Below, piece by piece: positions 62,423 to 64,000 of a stretch of DNA of 64,000 nt (within the stretch, counting starts at the first letter, position 1; each line of letters opens with the position of its first letter). A program made the translations under genes and the position numbers. This DNA is from Streptosporangium sandarakinum (GTDB taxonomy: Bacteria > Actinomycetota > Actinomycetes > Streptosporangiales > Streptosporangiaceae). The notes beneath the pieces are model-generated. The model was not told where the DNA came from and made no database searches. It worked only from the letters and a program-made list of their open reading frames with translations. The stretch is from the NCBI RefSeq assembly GCF_013409935.1, contig NZ_JACCCO010000001.1:3286001-3350000 (forward strand), written 5' to 3'.

Positions 62423-62755
62423 TCACGTCTCGTCGTGCAGGATCTCCATCGCCTGAAGCACGTCGGTAACAACGTAGTCCGCATCGTGCTCCTGGTCGGG
62501 CCATGTCCCCCGGTTGATCCAGATCGTGTGGAGGCCGGCCCCGCGCCCGCCGGCGATGTCGGCGAGCGGGTTGTCACCGATCATCCAGCCTCCAGCCTCA
62601 AGATTCACGCCACACCGCTTCGCGGCGATCTCGAACAGTCCACGGTCTGGCTCGCGCATGCCTTCGATACCAGAGAGCGCGTAGGTATCGACGGCGTCAG
62701 CCAACCCCGTCTGCTGGATCTTTCCATGGATTGGGTCCGCCCTGCCGCGGGGACC
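62423..62755 (-). pseudogene. HAD-superfamily hydrolase, 3' half only
   Basis: Homology runs from about KIQQTGLADAVDTYALSG through KRCGVNLEAGGWMIGDNPLA (motif IV, GDNPxxD) and RGAGLHTIWINRGTW to the stop at 62423. The N-terminal DxDxT nucleophile motif and cap are absent. The longest frame from a start codon is TTG 62704 (93 aa). Probably cut by the insertion events nearby. Confidence 0.7.
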
Positions 62756-62796
62756 GTCAGCGAGAGCTGATTAGGCGGTGCAGCCGCGCTTCCGCC

Positions 62797-63981
62797 CTAA
62801 CGGGCGATCACCTGCACCTCGGGAAACCGCGAGGAACGCCTGTCGAGCAGGTCGCCTTTGCGCCGTAGATGCAGATCGAAGAAGGCCATGGTGTAGGCGC
62901 GGGTGACGGCCACGGAACGCGCCGCCGACAGTGTCCCGTTTACCGCTCGCAACTGCTCCTTTGACAGGCCGATCACCGGGGCCGCCTGCTCGTACACCAA
63001 CGGCAGGTCGGTATAGGAATTGTGCTTGGCACCATTGGTCTTCACGTGCAGCCGCCAGCCCTTCAGCCGGGACCAGAAGGTCTTCTGCCCGCGGATGGGC
63101 TTGTCGAAGATCTCGGCCTCCATGAGCATGTACGGCTTGGCCAATCCTTTGACGGCCACCTTGCCGAGGGCGGGTCCGTCCAGATTCAGAACCGCCTTGA
63201 CCCGCCGATCCTCCAGCATCGTCGCGGCAGCCGTCGCTCCTCCCGCGGAATGGCCGAACATGCCGACCCTGCTCAGGTCGAACGCGCCACGCAGCCCCTC
63301 CGGCAGCTTCCGGCCTTCAGCATCGGGGTTCTGCCCCTTGTTCAGCTCCTTGAGCCGGTCCAGCACGAAGCGCGTGTCAGCCACCCGCACCTTGATCTCT
63401 TCGGCCTTCTCGTCCAGCCGGCTCACCGGGACCGGCTTCAGGACACGGCCGGTGACCGTGCCGTTGGGGAACTCCACCTCGCCGGCATCGCCCGGATGAT
63501 CGATCGTGACCACCATGTAGCCCCAGCTGGCCAGTTCTTCGACCGTGGAGGTGTTCATGGAACGGTCGGCGCCGTTGCCGGGCGAGAACAGTACGACGGG
63601 CAGCCCTCGGCCTGCCACACGGGCCCCTTCGCGGCCATGGGTCAAAGGCAGGCTGAGAGCCGCAGGCGAGAGACTGCTGTTGCGATAGAAGGCCTCGGCG
63701 GCGCGAGGCGGCAGCCAAGGCGCAGCGGGATGGCCGTCCGGACGACGCGTGGGGTACCACAGGCTGATCATCAGCTCACGCCGGTCATGTGCCTTGATCC
63801 ACGGGTCGGCCCTGGAGCCGTCACGCAGGTGCAGCGCGACAGTGCCGATCTCGCGTGGACCTGTCGGCTGGGGCAGGGCCACAGTGACGGGCTTTGACAT
63901 GGCCTGTACGGCGGGCCCGGTGAGCATAAGACCGACCACCACGGCAGAGGCCACGCCCCGTCTGAGCAATGCGCAATTCAT
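62797..63981 (-). CDS. Secreted alpha/beta hydrolase (PAF-acetylhydrolase/dienelactone-like)
   Basis: 394 aa with a signal peptide (LRRGVASAVVVGLMLTGPAV). The catalytic Ser is in RVGMFGHSAGGATAAATMLE, and AVLNLDGPALG follows, as in platelet-activating-factor acetylhydrolase and polyester-hydrolase relatives. VVLFSPGNGADRSMNTSTVE forms the oxyanion side and NGAKHNSYTDLPLV contains a candidate catalytic His. ATG 63981 or GTG 63990; no clear RBS. Its 5' flank leaves the window. Confidence 0.82.
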   Translation of the reverse strand: MNCALLRRGVASAVVVGLMLTGPAVQAMSKPVTVALPQPTGPREIGTVALHLRDGSRADPWIKAHDRRELMISLWYPTRRPDGHPAAPWLPPRAAEAFYRNSSLSPAALSLPLTHGREGARVAGRGLPVVLFSPGNGADRSMNTSTVEELASWGYMVVTIDHPGDAGEVEFPNGTVTGRVLKPVPVSRLDEKAEEIKVRVADTRFVLDRLKELNKGQNPDAEGRKLPEGLRGAFDLSRVGMFGHSAGGATAAATMLEDRRVKAVLNLDGPALGKVAVKGLAKPYMLMEAEIFDKPIRGQKTFWSRLKGWRLHVKTNGAKHNSYTDLPLVYEQAAPVIGLSKEQLRAVNGTLSAARSVAVTRAYTMAFFDLHLRRKGDLLDRRSSRFPEVQVIAR

Positions 63982-64000
63982 AACGGCCACGCTAGGGAGG

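Noticed and set aside
61543..62577. 344-codon minus-strand frame
   Set aside because: It runs antisense through the TetR 3' end and through the tRNA-derived repeat (the translation includes the usual tRNA-shadow peptide). No family match seen.

Overview
The window is high-GC DNA with GTG starts, GTGA/ATGA overlaps between neighbouring genes, ECF sigma, AraC, TetR and XRE regulators, a Ser/Thr kinase and secreted CBM2/CBM13 polysaccharidases. This fits a filamentous actinomycete. The order Streptosporangiales is my best guess from the gene repertoire and was not tested. The window starts inside an accessory secY, so the left edge is incomplete.

Layout. (1) 1-17 kb: the 3' part of secY, a NarL-type two-component pair, a YcaQ-like DNA glycosylase, secreted and membrane proteins of unknown role, an acyltransferase-3, a GDSL hydrolase and dnaE. 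(2) 16.6-26 kb: an XRE regulator divergent from two small genes, a GNAT enzyme, a second acyltransferase-3, an ECF sigma factor with its putative membrane partner, a DinB-like protein, two AraC regulators and a RibD-like reductase. (3) 25.7-31.4 kb: a xylan-use locus made of a secreted CE1-type esterase with CBM2, a GH10 xylanase with CBM13, and an arabinofuranosidase with FN3 and CBM2. The three genes share a GAAANTTTC inverted repeat upstream. (4) 31.4-35.3 kb: a DHA2 efflux pump, small enzymes and a lipoprotein. (5) 35.3-38.9 kb: a decayed mobile region. It holds a frameshifted serine recombinase, a frameshifted trmO and a Tn3-type transposase fragment, around an intact TetR/methyltransferase pair and a DoxX gene. 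(6) 39-47 kb: a Ser/Thr kinase, a second copy of the secreted protein from region 1, an oxidoreductase/TetR pair, and an AsnC/PLP-enzyme pair.

(7) 47.3-54.3 kb: a copper-homeostasis block, all on the minus strand. It contains two CsoR repressors, a DHA2 pump, a MarC-like protein, a CopA P-type ATPase, a His-rich membrane-anchored protein, a CopZ chaperone and an AhpD-like protein. Five G/C-box dyads of the CsoR operator type lie upstream of the three transcription units that would be expected to respond. The block would sense Cu(I), chaperone it and export it.

(8) 54.3-64 kb: an integrase with a large internal deletion, a gene of unknown function with an N-terminal Cys/His cluster, and a 6.25-kb segment bounded by two 148-bp direct repeats. 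Each repeat carries the 3' half of a tRNA-Arg (anticodon loop CTACGGA). The segment encodes a TetR regulator and a divergent MFS/SDR/esterase/unknown/GDSL series. It looks like an element inserted at a tRNA gene, possibly by repeated insertion. A truncated HAD gene and an alpha/beta hydrolase close the window.
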